Assembly (NCBI RefSeq): GCF_022695515.1
Contig: NZ_JALDPT010000001.1
Span: 248,001-312,000, forward strand
Length of the DNA stretch: 64,000 nt
Origin: Phenylobacterium aquaticum
GTDB taxonomy: Bacteria > Pseudomonadota > Alphaproteobacteria > Caulobacterales > Caulobacteraceae
Direction: 5' to 3'
In this document: one piece after another, positions 17,080 through 25,687 of the stretch
Layout of the letters: each line of letters starts with the position of its first letter
Position numbering within the stretch: the stretch's first letter is position 1
Made by a program: the position numbers and the translations under genes
Notes under the pieces: generated by a model
The model's database searches: none
What the model was told of the DNA's origin: nothing
What the model saw: only the letters and a program-made list of their open reading frames with translations

Positions 17080-17427
17080 TCAGAACGCCGCCCCGGCGGT
17101 CATGTTGAAGAAGGTCGAGATGAAGGTCGTGGCGGTGAAGGCGATCGCCAGACCAAAGACGATGCCGATCCCCTTGCGCAGAGCCGAGCCGCCCTCTGCG
17201 AAAGCGAAGCCGAGCCCCGTTAGGACGATGGCGATGATGCCGACGGCCTTGGCGACCGGCCCCGAGAGGGACTGCATGATGGTGTCGAGCGGGCCCTCCC
17301 ACGGCATGGCGGTGCCGGCGCCGGCGGCCCAGGCGGGGCTAACGGCAAGGAGGACAGCTGCGCCGGCGCCGAGGACCAAGGCGGTCGACACACGCCCTCG
17401 AACGAGGCTTGAACCGGCGTTTTTCAT
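17080..17427 (-). CDS. trbC: TrbC/VirB2-like pilin
   Basis: 115-residue prepilin: long signal sequence ending near 'SPAWAAGAGTAMPWEGPL', then two hydrophobic helices separated by a short polar loop ('FAEGGSALRKG'), as in VirB2 pilins. AAGGG lies about 10 bases before the ATG. It is the first gene of the trb operon here; the usual upstream partner trbB is not present, the next gene on that side being merR 468 bp away in the same orientation. Confidence 0.93.
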   Translation of the reverse strand: MKNAGSSLVRGRVSTALVLGAGAAVLLAVSPAWAAGAGTAMPWEGPLDTIMQSLSGPVAKAVGIIAIVLTGLGFAFAEGGSALRKGIGIVFGLAIAFTATTFISTFFNMTAGAAF

Positions 17428-17895
17428 CGCAGCTGACCCTTGATTGCGTCCGCCCGCCTTTGCCGGGCGTCACAACCGTGAGTCGCGGAATAGACGCGGT
17501 CAAGGGCGATATTGAATAAAAAGGTGCGATTAGTGCCTTTTCTCTGGTCAAGCTACACACCAGATAGGCGAGCTTGCAGTCACGCTTCATCGGCCTGCGG
17601 TAGGCAGGCGAGCAAACGTAATCCCCCGGAAAAGCACACACGGTTTCGGCTGGAGAAACGGCAACTTTGGGGCGAATGCCCGAGTTGTGTGGGCTTTCGA
17701 TTCGCGGCCAGACGTGGTCCACCCGATGGCCGCCTAAGACGCTTCGGCGCAATTGCGCATCCAACTGCGCGACGTACGTAGGTTTGACGCGGGGTTCCGT
17801 CGAATACCGGGGACGAGCCGGCGCCAGACACATTGCAGCTCACAAGGCTTGCGGCGTCACGACCCTTGGGCTGAGGTGGGGACGGACGGTTCGGT
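17428..17895. other. 468-bp spacer between trbC and merR, no recognisable gene
   Basis: I find no trbB remnant, tRNA or insertion-sequence end here. Short open frames on both strands lack family resemblance. Composition is mixed, with several AT-richer patches (for instance 17508-17540). It must contain the trb promoter, and is the join between the conjugation and metal modules. Confidence 0.5.
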
Positions 17896-18342
17896 TCAAA
17901 CGGATACCTGACTCGCCAGGGGCTTATGATCAGCCGAACAGAGTCCGTGATCGCTCAACGATTCAATAACACGGCAGCTCGCCGCCGGCCCGCTACAGCC
18001 GGCCGCGGTCATGCGGACAAGCTCTTCACGCAGCGCGCCGAGCTGGGCGATCTTTGCGTCCACGGCGGCCAACTGCTCCTGGGCGATGGCATTGGCGCTA
18101 TCGCATACCCGTTCGGGATGATCCGACAGTTCGAGCAGATCGCGGATCGCCTCCACCGCGAAGCCAAGCTGCCGCGCATGTTTGATGAACCCCAGCCGCC
18201 GCACATCCCCCTCGTCGTAGATCCGGCGGTCGCTGTGGGTTCTCAGGGGTTCCGGCAGCAGGCCGATGCTTTCGTAGAAGCGGATCGTTGTGACCTTGAC
18301 GTCGGTCAGCTTGGCAAGACGTCCGATGGGGAGAGGCGACAT
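17896..18342 (-). CDS. MerR-family metal regulator (CadR/PbrR-like)
   Basis: 148 residues: N-terminal MerR helix-turn-helix ('IGRLAKLTDVKVTTIRFYESIGLLP'), dimerisation helix, then metal-site cysteines at 80, 116 and 123, with Cys135 beyond. A Cys about 36 residues before a C-x6-C pair is close to the Cd/Pb-responsive CadR arrangement rather than CueR or ArsR. ATG at 18342 with AAGGA upstream. It is divergent from the CDF transporter gene and probably controls it and the czc genes through the 19-bp-spacer promoter between them. Confidence 0.88.
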   Translation of the reverse strand: MSPLPIGRLAKLTDVKVTTIRFYESIGLLPEPLRTHSDRRIYDEGDVRRLGFIKHARQLGFAVEAIRDLLELSDHPERVCDSANAIAQEQLAAVDAKIAQLGALREELVRMTAAGCSGPAASCRVIESLSDHGLCSADHKPLASQVSV

Positions 18343-18374
18343 GAGGTTTCCTTCTTCCCGCGCAAAATAGGGCC

Positions 18375-18405
18375 TTGATCCTCCACCGACTAGAGGATGC
18401 AGACT
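18375..18405 (+). promoter_or_regulatory. MerR-type promoter of the CDF/czc block
   Basis: A -35-like TTGATC (18375-18380) and a -10-like CAGACT (18400-18405) are separated by 19 bp, the stretched spacing typical of MerR-activated promoters. Within the spacer a dyad with 6-bp arms ATCCTC (18378-18383) and GAGGAT (18393-18398) marks the regulator site. The transcript would begin at about 18412, next to the ATG at 18413. Confidence 0.75.
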
Positions 18406-18412
18406 CATGATC

Positions 18413-19125
18413 ATGTCGAGCTGTTCACCCTCTGCCGAGACGAAGACGTCTTCGGGCTGCGGCTGTGGGGAAGCGGTCGCCTTTGATGGCGCCTCCACCG
18501 CCTACAAGCGCGTCCTCGGGATCGTGATCGCGATCAACCTGCTCGGCTTTGCGGTCGTGGGGATCGGCAGCTGGATGGCGAACTCCGCATCGCTGGCGGC
18601 AACACATTGGATTTCGCGGCGGACGCCGCGACCTACGCGCTCAGCCTTTGGGCGATCGGCCGAAGCGTCGCGGTCCGTAGCAACGCGGCGCTGATCAAGG
18701 GCGCCAGTCTCGGCGCGATGGCGATCGGCATTCTCGCCTTCGCGATCTGGCGCGCTATCGCGGCCGCCGAACCAGATGGCGGTGCGATCTCGGGGTTGGG
18801 CCTCTTCGGCGCGGCGGCAAATCTTGTCGCTGCCGCCTTGCTGGCGCGGTATCGCGATGGCGACGCCAATGTCCGCTCCGTCTGGCTGTGTACTCGCAAT
18901 GATTTGATCCAGTGCCTTGCTGTCGCCGCCACGGGTGTTGCCGTGGCCATGACCCATTCGCGTTGGCCTGACTTGATCGTTGGGGGTCTTCTCGCAGCGG
19001 TATTTTTGAGGTCATCTTGGCAAATCATCAGCCAAGCCCAGCGTGAGCGCCGCACCGCCCAAGCCGCCGCCGCCGCTCCGCGTGAATATATAACACATTC
19101 CATCCAACCCCGCGGGCGAGTATAG
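18413..19125 (+). pseudogene. CDF cation efflux transporter, frameshifted as given
   Basis: The first frame encodes a Cys-rich N-terminus ('GCGCGEAVAFDGAS') and membrane helix 1 ending 'MANSASLAA'. The family motif then continues in the next frame as 'NTLDFAADAATYALSLWAIG' and on through further helices to a stop at 19125. One base is missing at about 18596-18603. Restored, the protein is about 237 residues, a compact CDF transporter of the Zn/Co/Cd type with the conserved Asp pair in 'LDFAADA'. Either an assembly indel or a recent mutation. ATGs at 18407 and 18413; the second fits the predicted transcription start. Confidence 0.8.
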
Positions 19126-19133
19126 AGCCCGCG

Positions 19134-19616
19134 ATGATTGGGACGGCGATCCGGAAGTCTTTCGGCCTGATTGCCCGCGCCGCACGCTCACGTGCGGCGC
19201 GCGGCCGCGTCTCCTCGCGCCGCAATTCGGCCGGTTACCGCCGCGCAGCCCCTGGACTTGGCATCCTCCGCGCCGCCTCGCGCGGGCTAATCGCTTTCTT
19301 CCTCGTCGCCTTCGTACTCAGTTCTGTCGTCTGCAATCCGGCTGCCCACCGATGGCTGGACGGTGATGTCGACCAATCTGCCAGCGTCCAGACGATGGGC
19401 GAAATCGCCAAGACGACGAGCGGCCACGAAGCTCCCGCCAAGAGTAGCTTAGGCGGCCTTTGCACAGGGCATTGCGCGTCGCACGCCGTCGCCCTTCCGG
19501 CGGTTTTCGTCGCGACCACCATGCCGTTCCTGCGACAGACAGCTTGGTCAGTGACTAACGATCAATGGGCGCAAGCTTCGGCCCCCGCGCAGCTAGAGCG
19601 ACCTCCGAGAGCCTGA
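19134..19616 (+). CDS. Secreted Cys/His protein of czc clusters, function unknown
   Basis: Up to 160 residues. The first about 45 are basic and may be untranslated; the rest has a hydrophobic export segment ('GLIAFFLVAFVLSSVVCNPAAH'), the motif 'LCTGHCASH' and an ending 'LERPPRA'. Small exported proteins of this style commonly precede czcC in heavy-metal clusters. The C-x3-C-x2-H set could bind metal in the periplasm; this is inference. It lies nine bases after the CDF gene and 63 before czcC. Confidence 0.6.
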   Translation: MIGTAIRKSFGLIARAARSRAARGRVSSRRNSAGYRRAAPGLGILRAASRGLIAFFLVAFVLSSVVCNPAAHRWLDGDVDQSASVQTMGEIAKTTSGHEAPAKSSLGGLCTGHCASHAVALPAVFVATTMPFLRQTAWSVTNDQWAQASAPAQLERPPRA

Positions 19617-19679
19617 CGCGTCCCACGCCGGCGAACGGCGTCCACCAGCGCGTCCGAAACTCAGGGGATACCTACTTTC

Positions 19680-20936
19680 ATGTCATTCACAATGCGTGGT
19701 CGGTTGCGATATGCTGCCGCCAGCGCCGCCGTGATCGCCGCCTTGGCGGCGAGCCAACGCGCGGCCGCCGATCCAGCGCCGCCGTTCCGAGAGCTTCTGG
19801 CTCAGGCCCAGAGCAATGCGCCTCGTTTGGCCGAGGCGGCGGCAGGGGTCCGTCAGGCTGAGGGTTTAGCCCGGCAAGCTGCGGCGCGTCCGAACCCGAC
19901 CGCGGGCGTCGAGATCGAGAACTTCAGTGGGACCGGCCCTTACCGAGGGACCGGGCAATCGGACACGACCTTTTCGATCGGCCAGCCGATCGAGTTGGGG
20001 GGGAAGCGGGGCGCCAGGATCGCGGCCGGCCGCGCCGGCCTTGAGGCGGCGCGGGCGCGGCTGGTCCAGGCCCGGGCCGACTACGCCTTCGCGCTTGCGG
20101 ACGCCTATGCTCAGGCCGAAGCGGCCGAACGGCAGGTAGCGCTCGCCCAAGAGTCTCTAACCCTCGCTGACGAAGTGCTCCGCGTCGCCCGCGCTTTGGT
20201 CGGCGCCGGCAAGGAGGCGGAACTGCGCAGCCTGCAGGCGCAAGCCGCCGTGACCTCGGCTCGGGCCGCCCTCGACATAGCACGCGCCGAACGGGCCGGC
20301 GCGCTCTCGCGCCTGACGGCGCTCGCCGGTTCGCCGACGCCGTTTACATCCCTGACGGAGAGCCTTCTTACGATTCCGAACGCCACGACGCGCGCCGACA
20401 TCAATGTGCTCACCACACCGGCCGTCGTCGCGGCGGAGGCAGAACGGGAAGCGGCCGCGCGTCGCGTCCGGGTTGAACGAACCCGCGCGGTCCCTGACGT
20501 GACGGTGTCGGCGGGCGTGCGGCGGTTTTCCGGCGACAATTCCACCGCCCTCGTGGCGGGGGTTTCGGTCCCCATCCCCGTCTTCGATCAAAACCGCGGG
20601 AACATCACGGCGGCCCAAGGCGAACTTCAGGGAGCGGAGGCGCGGCTCAATGCGGCGCGGCTCGATGCGGAGGCGGACCTCCGGACCGCGCTCTTTCAGG
20701 TCGACGCGGCGCGGACCCGCGTCGCCGCCGCTACGGAAAGCGAAACCACGGCGGTCGAGGCCTTCCGGCTAACCCGCATCGCCTATGAGGGCGGCAAGTC
20801 GCCCCTGCTGGAACTCATCAACGCGCGCCGGTCACTGGCCGAGGCGCGCGCCCAAACCATCGAGGCCCAGCTGGCGCGGCTCCGCGCCGAGGCGGGTCTG
20901 GCGCGCCTGCAAGGCCGCCCCTTCGGAGATCATTGA
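19680..20936 (+). CDS. czcC: CzcC-like outer-membrane factor (TolC family)
   Basis: 418 residues with a signal peptide (cleavage after about residue 30, 'AAADPAPP') and two TolC-type repeats rich in Ala/Arg/Glu coiled coil. Characteristic segments are 'VEIENFSGTGPYRGTGQSDTTFSIGQPIELGGKR' region and 'GVSVPIPVFDQNRGNI'. It forms the outer-membrane exit duct for the CzcA pump. Its stop overlaps the czcB start (TGATG). Confidence 0.93.
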   Translation: MSFTMRGRLRYAAASAAVIAALAASQRAAADPAPPFRELLAQAQSNAPRLAEAAAGVRQAEGLARQAAARPNPTAGVEIENFSGTGPYRGTGQSDTTFSIGQPIELGGKRGARIAAGRAGLEAARARLVQARADYAFALADAYAQAEAAERQVALAQESLTLADEVLRVARALVGAGKEAELRSLQAQAAVTSARAALDIARAERAGALSRLTALAGSPTPFTSLTESLLTIPNATTRADINVLTTPAVVAAEAEREAAARRVRVERTRAVPDVTVSAGVRRFSGDNSTALVAGVSVPIPVFDQNRGNITAAQGELQGAEARLNAARLDAEADLRTALFQVDAARTRVAAATESETTAVEAFRLTRIAYEGGKSPLLELINARRSLAEARAQTIEAQLARLRAEAGLARLQGRPFGDH

Positions 20937-22102
20937 TGCCCCGTACCTCATCCTCAACCGTCAGCCGACAGTGGCTCATGGGTGGCGCAGCCCTTGTCGC
21001 CGCCCTAGGTGTTGGATTCGCCGCCGCCAAGTTTTCCACCCCCAAGGCTCCATCGACGGCAGAAGCCAAGCCCGCCACGGCTCACGGCGCCGACACCATG
21101 ACGATGGGACCGGAGCGCCTCGCCGCGTCGGGGGTCCTGGTTCAACCGGTGTCCACCAGCGGACTTGCCGCCGAGATCGTTGCGCAGGCCTCGGTCGAGG
21201 CCGAACCGGGCGGGCAGGCGGTCCTTACCGCCCGGGCGCCCGGGTCGATTTCCCGAATTCTGAAACGCCTCGGTGACCCGGTCCGGGCTGGCGAAACCAT
21301 CGCCTTGGTTCAGAGTCGTGAAGCAGCCCAAATCGCCGCAGCGCGCGGCGTGGCGTCCGCCAAGGCCGACCTCGCGCGGAAGGTGTTGGCGCGCGAGCGC
21401 AGCCTCTATGAGCAGAAAGTCAGTCCGCGCCAGGATCTTGAGCAGGCGCAGGCCGAGCTCGCCTCCGCGGAGGCCGAGGCCCGTAGTGCAAGCTCGGCCG
21501 TCACCGCTGCTGACGTTTCCAGGGACGGCCGCTATGTCATGGTGGTGAGCCCGATCAATGGCCGGATCACGGCCATGGCGGCCAGCCTTGGCGCGTTTGT
21601 CCAGCCAGAGACGGAACTCTTCCGGATCGCTGACCCCGCCAAAATCCAGATCGCAGCCGCTGTGACCGCCGCCGACGCCAATCGCGTCCGTCCGGGCGAT
21701 CAGGCCGTGATCGAGGCCAACACCGGCGAGACGCGCTCGGCAGTCGTGCGCTCCGTCACGCCGGGCGTGAGCGTGGAAACGCGCTCCGCCACCGTCGTCC
21801 TGGCGCTCACTGGCGGGGCTGGCGTGTTACAGCCCGGCCAGCTGGTCCGAGCCCGCATCACGTCGCGCCAGTCGGCCACCTCCGGCATCGTGGTGCCCGA
21901 AGAGGCGGTCCAGGTGGTCGAAGGTCGCGACGCGGTTTTTGTCCGCACGCCCAAGGGCTTCCGCGTTCAGCCGGTCACGGTCGGCCAGCGAAGCGCCGGT
22001 CGCGTCCAGATCGTCGAGGGACTGAAAGGCGGGGAATCCATCGCCACCCGCAACGCCTTCCTCCTAAAGGCGGAGCTCGGCAAGAGCGCCGAAGAAGAAT
22101 GA
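20936..22102 (+). CDS. czcB: CzcB-like periplasmic adaptor
   Basis: 388 residues: N-terminal membrane anchor ('WLMGGAALVAALGVGFAAAKF'), a barrel-sandwich lipoyl-like half ('AVLTARAPGSISRILKRLGDPVRAGE'), a coiled-coil hairpin (about 130-175) and the second half-motif ('VVSPINGRITAMAASLGAFVQPETEL'). This is the membrane-fusion protein linking CzcA with CzcC. The ATG overlaps the czcC stop by one base; a TTG three bases earlier is unlikely. No extended His-rich N-terminal metal domain is present. Confidence 0.93.
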   Translation: MPRTSSSTVSRQWLMGGAALVAALGVGFAAAKFSTPKAPSTAEAKPATAHGADTMTMGPERLAASGVLVQPVSTSGLAAEIVAQASVEAEPGGQAVLTARAPGSISRILKRLGDPVRAGETIALVQSREAAQIAAARGVASAKADLARKVLARERSLYEQKVSPRQDLEQAQAELASAEAEARSASSAVTAADVSRDGRYVMVVSPINGRITAMAASLGAFVQPETELFRIADPAKIQIAAAVTAADANRVRPGDQAVIEANTGETRSAVVRSVTPGVSVETRSATVVLALTGGAGVLQPGQLVRARITSRQSATSGIVVPEEAVQVVEGRDAVFVRTPKGFRVQPVTVGQRSAGRVQIVEGLKGGESIATRNAFLLKAELGKSAEEE

Positions 22103-22133
22103 TCCAGACCCTCACACCCGGAGACATGCCGCA

Positions 22134-25100
22134 ATGATCGGCCGCATCCTGTCCATGGCGGTGAAGGGACGTTGGTACGTCGTTTTCATCACCCTCATCA
22201 TTGCTGTCTTCGGCGCCTGGCAGCTCAGCAAGCTGCCGATCGACGCCGTTCCTGACATCACCAACAAGCAAGTCCAGATCAACACCATCGATCCGTCGCT
22301 CTCGCCGACGGAAATCGAAAAGCGTGTTACGTTCCCGATCGAAACCGCACTGGCTGGCATCCCGGGTCTCGACACGACGCGGTCGATCTCGCGCAACGGC
22401 TTCAGCCAGGTCTCGGCGGTCTTCAAGGAAAGCACGGACCTTTACTTCGCCCGCCAGCAGGTGGCGGAGCGGCTGACCCAGGCGCGCGACACCTTGCCCG
22501 CCGGGGTCCAGCCCCAGATCGGGCCGGTCACTACAGGTCTGGGCGAAGTCTACATGTACACCGTGGAGTTCGCGAACCCGGGCGGGAAGAGCGCCAAGAT
22601 CAAAGACGGCAGCCCGGGCTGGCAAAGCGATGGCGCGTACCTGACCGTTGAGGGGGAGCGCCTGGCCGACGCCGTCGCCCAAGCGAGCTATCTTCGCACG
22701 GTGCAGGATTGGATCATCCGGCCCCAGTTGCGGACCGTGAACGGCGTCGCCGGCATCGACTCGATCGGCGGATATGAAAAGCAGTATGTCGTCGAGCCGG
22801 ATCCGGCCAAGCTCGCGGCCTACGGCGTGTCCTACACCGACCTGGCCAAATCGCTTGAAGCCACCAACCTGTCCGTGGGCGCTAACTTCATCCAGCGCGC
22901 CGGCGAGGCCTATTTGGTTCGCGCAGATGCACGGGTGCGGACCCTCGATGAGATCGCCAATGCAGTGATCGCGACGCGCGGCTCGGTGCCGGTGACGGTA
23001 AAGGACGTCGCCACAGTGCGGATCGGTGGCGACCTGCGAACTGGGGCGGCCACCAAGGACGGTCGAGAAACGGTCGTCGGCACCGCGCTCATGTTGATCG
23101 GCGAGAACAGCCGTACCGTCGCCAAGGCGGTTGGTGACAAGTTGGCCGACGTCAAGAAATCGCTGCCACCTGGAATCATAGTCAACACGGCTCTGGATAG
23201 GTCGGTCTTGGTCAACGCGACGATCGGCACTGTCCAACGCAATCTTACCGAAGGCGCCATCCTTGTAGCGGCGACCCTGTTCCTATTGCTCGGCAATGTC
23301 CGCGCAGCCTTCATCGCCGTGCTTATCATTCCCTTCTCGTTCCTGTTGATGGCGATCGGCATGAACAGCTTGAAGGTCCCCGGCAATCTGATGAGCCTGG
23401 GCGCGCTCGACTTCGGCCTGATCGTCGACGGCACAGTGATCATCATCGAGAACTGTCTGCTACGCTTGGCAGAGCGGCAGCATCACCAGGGCCGGCTGCT
23501 CAACCTCAACGAACGGCTGGAGACGGTGCTAAGGGCCTCCCAGGAGATGATCCGGCCGACTGTCTATGGCCAGGCGATCATCTTCCTGGTGTTCGCGCCG
23601 CTGCTGACCTTCACCGGCGTGGAGGGCAAGACTTTCTCACCCATGGCGATCACCATCATCCTGGCGCTCGCGGCCGCGTTCGTGCTGTCGCTGACCTTCG
23701 TGCCCGCCATGGTCGCACTCCTCATGCGCGGCAAAGTCTCGGAGAAGGAGGTCCGCATCCTGCAATGGCTGCGGGTGCGCTACGAGCCGCTGCTGGCGCG
23801 CTCGGTCGCTAAGCCCTGGCCGTTCATCGGCGCGGCGTTGGGAGTGTTCGTCCTGGGAGGTGTTGTGTTCACGACCCTCGGCCAGGAGTTCATCCCGACA
23901 CTTGATGAGAAGAACATCGCGTTGGGGGCGCTGAAGATACCGTCGACGGCGCTTGAGCAGTCCAAGACCATGCAGGAGCAGGTCGAGAAGGCGGTCACCT
24001 CCCTGCCTGAGGTGCAGATGATGTTCTCCAAGACTGGCACGGCAGAGGTCGCCACCGATCCCATGCCCCAGAACCAATCGGACGGGTTCGTCATCCTGAA
24101 ACCCAACAAGGACTGGCCAAATGGGGTCAAGACCAAGGAGGAGGTCGCTGACAGGATCCTGAAGAAGGTCGAGCCCCTGCTCGGCAACAGCTATGAGATC
24201 ACCCAGCCGATCCAGATGCGGTTCAACGAGTTGATCGCGGGGGTTCGCGGCGACGTCGCTATCAAACTCTACGGCGACGATCTTGAGAAGATGAGCGCCG
24301 CCGGCGCCAAGATCGGCGCCGTCCTCCAAGGCATCCAAGGCGCCGAGGGCGTGCGGGTGGAGCAGACCGCCGGGGCGCCCACCCTCGACGTCCGGTTTGA
24401 CCGTGGCGCGATCGCGCGCTTCGGTCTCACCGTCGAGGAGGTGGCTGACACGCTGGCCACCGCACTTGGAGGCCGCGAGGCCGGCAGCGTCTTCGAAGGA
24501 GACCGTCGTTTCGACATCATGGTGCGCGTGCCGATGGCCATGCGCGACGATCTCGATGCGCTGGGCGCGACGCCGGTCATGCTTCCGGCGGCCGAGGGCC
24601 GTCCCAAACAATCGGTGCCGCTACGGCAACTCGTCGAGCTTCGCTTTACCGATGGGCTCAATCAGGTCAGCCGCGAGAATGGCAAGCGACGGGTGGTCAT
24701 CCAGGTTAACGTCCGGGACCGCGACATCGGCTCTTTCGTGACCGAGGCCCGGAGCAAGGTCGACGCTGTGCAGCTGCCGGCTGGCTCCTACCTCCAATGG
24801 GGCGGCCAGTACGAGAACCTGAAGGCGGCTACCAACCGTCTGTCGATCGTCGTGCCCATCTGTTTCCTGATGATCTTCCTGATCCTATTCATGGCGCTGG
24901 GAGGACTGGCGCCGGCGGTGTCGGTGTTCGCAGCGATCCCCCTCGGGCTCGCCGGAGGCGTATTTGCCCTAGCGCTGACCGGGATAACCTTTTCGATCTC
25001 AGCCGCCGTCGGCTTCATCGTGCTAGCTGGCGTCGCTGTGCTGAACGGGCTCGTGGTCATGTCGAGCATCAAACAGCGTCTCGAAGAGGGCTTGCCGGTG

Positions 25101-25379
25101 GCCCAAGCTATCGTGGAAGGCTCGATCGAGCGATTCCGGCCGGTGCTGATGACGGGCTTGGTCCCGGCGATCGGGTTCATCCCCATGGCCTTGGCCCACG
25201 GCACCGGCGCGGAGGTGCAGAAACCGTTGGCGATGGTGGTCATCGGCGGGCTCATCACGGCGACACTGGTGACACTCTTGGTCCTCCCGGCCATTTCGCA
25301 ACTCATCCTCAGCATCGGCGGGAGAAAACGCCCGATTGAGGATGTGGGCCCGGCTCCGTTGCACCCCCAAGCGACCTGA
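22134..25379 (+). CDS. czcA: CzcA-like heavy-metal RND efflux pump
   Basis: 1081 residues, full length. Helix 4 carries 'LDFGLIVDGTVIIIEN' (Asp426, Asp432, Glu439), the proton-relay motif of the divalent-cation (Zn/Co/Cd/Ni) branch and not the Cu/Ag branch. Conserved start 'LPIDAVPDITNKQVQINT', 'RSISRNGFSQVSAVFKE' and the C-terminal helices 'GFIVLAGVAVLNGLVVMSSI' are intact. The pump works from the periplasm or cytoplasm with CzcB and CzcC. Thirty-one bases after czcB; a terminator-like hairpin follows. Confidence 0.96.
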   Translation: MIGRILSMAVKGRWYVVFITLIIAVFGAWQLSKLPIDAVPDITNKQVQINTIDPSLSPTEIEKRVTFPIETALAGIPGLDTTRSISRNGFSQVSAVFKESTDLYFARQQVAERLTQARDTLPAGVQPQIGPVTTGLGEVYMYTVEFANPGGKSAKIKDGSPGWQSDGAYLTVEGERLADAVAQASYLRTVQDWIIRPQLRTVNGVAGIDSIGGYEKQYVVEPDPAKLAAYGVSYTDLAKSLEATNLSVGANFIQRAGEAYLVRADARVRTLDEIANAVIATRGSVPVTVKDVATVRIGGDLRTGAATKDGRETVVGTALMLIGENSRTVAKAVGDKLADVKKSLPPGIIVNTALDRSVLVNATIGTVQRNLTEGAILVAATLFLLLGNVRAAFIAVLIIPFSFLLMAIGMNSLKVPGNLMSLGALDFGLIVDGTVIIIENCLLRLAERQHHQGRLLNLNERLETVLRASQEMIRPTVYGQAIIFLVFAPLLTFTGVEGKTFSPMAITIILALAAAFVLSLTFVPAMVALLMRGKVSEKEVRILQWLRVRYEPLLARSVAKPWPFIGAALGVFVLGGVVFTTLGQEFIPTLDEKNIALGALKIPSTALEQSKTMQEQVEKAVTSLPEVQMMFSKTGTAEVATDPMPQNQSDGFVILKPNKDWPNGVKTKEEVADRILKKVEPLLGNSYEITQPIQMRFNELIAGVRGDVAIKLYGDDLEKMSAAGAKIGAVLQGIQGAEGVRVEQTAGAPTLDVRFDRGAIARFGLTVEEVADTLATALGGREAGSVFEGDRRFDIMVRVPMAMRDDLDALGATPVMLPAAEGRPKQSVPLRQLVELRFTDGLNQVSRENGKRRVVIQVNVRDRDIGSFVTEARSKVDAVQLPAGSYLQWGGQYENLKAATNRLSIVVPICFLMIFLILFMALGGLAPAVSVFAAIPLGLAGGVFALALTGITFSISAAVGFIVLAGVAVLNGLVVMSSIKQRLEEGLPVAQAIVEGSIERFRPVLMTGLVPAIGFIPMALAHGTGAEVQKPLAMVVIGGLITATLVTLLVLPAISQLILSIGGRKRPIEDVGPAPLHPQAT

Positions 25380-25385
25380 CCGGGC

Positions 25386-25426
25386 GCGCCGGCGTGGCCG
25401 CCCCCGCCGCGCCGGCGCCTCCTTTT
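25386..25426 (+). terminator. Terminator-like hairpin after czcA
   Basis: A perfect 9-bp stem (25386-25394 with 25410-25418) with a 15-base loop is followed by CTCCTTTT. The loop is long and the T-run short, so it could also be an attenuator or mRNA-stability element rather than a strong terminator. Confidence 0.4.
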
Positions 25427-25440
25427 CATAAGGTGATCCC

Positions 25441-25687
25441 TTGAGCCACTTTTCTCAGCAAGTTCGACAGCTCTGGGCGGCGCCCCTCGGGGCGGCGCCC
25501 GTCGTCGTCATTCCCGTTCTGCTGCGGGTCGAGGGGTGGAGGCGGGGTCCTACTGCCGACATGGCGGTCTTTCGGGCTGGCGCTCCTGACGGCGGGTATC
25601 GTGCTGGCGACCAGCATCGTCATCACCGTGGCCAAGGCCCCAGGAGTCGCCATGGGAAAGGCGCCGCTTGTGGGAGCAACGCTCTGA
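25441..25687 (+). pseudogene. Small membrane protein gene, probably frameshifted near its start
   Basis: The TTG at 25441 has AAGGTG five bases upstream, but its frame loses coding character after four codons. If one T is removed from the T-run 25450-25453 the product reads 'LSHFLSKFDSSGRRPSGRR', then a membrane helix 'SFGLALLTAGIVLATSIVITV' and an ending 'GKAPLVGATL' with a stop that overlaps the next start (TGATG). About 81 residues when restored. Family not recognised; single-helix proteins at the end of czc operons are known. Indel in the assembly is the simplest explanation. Confidence 0.5.

Noticed and set aside
17428..17895. Possible trbB remnant or tRNA end between trbC and merR
   Set aside because: No Walker motif, no VirB11-like segment and no cloverleaf could be recognised on either strand.
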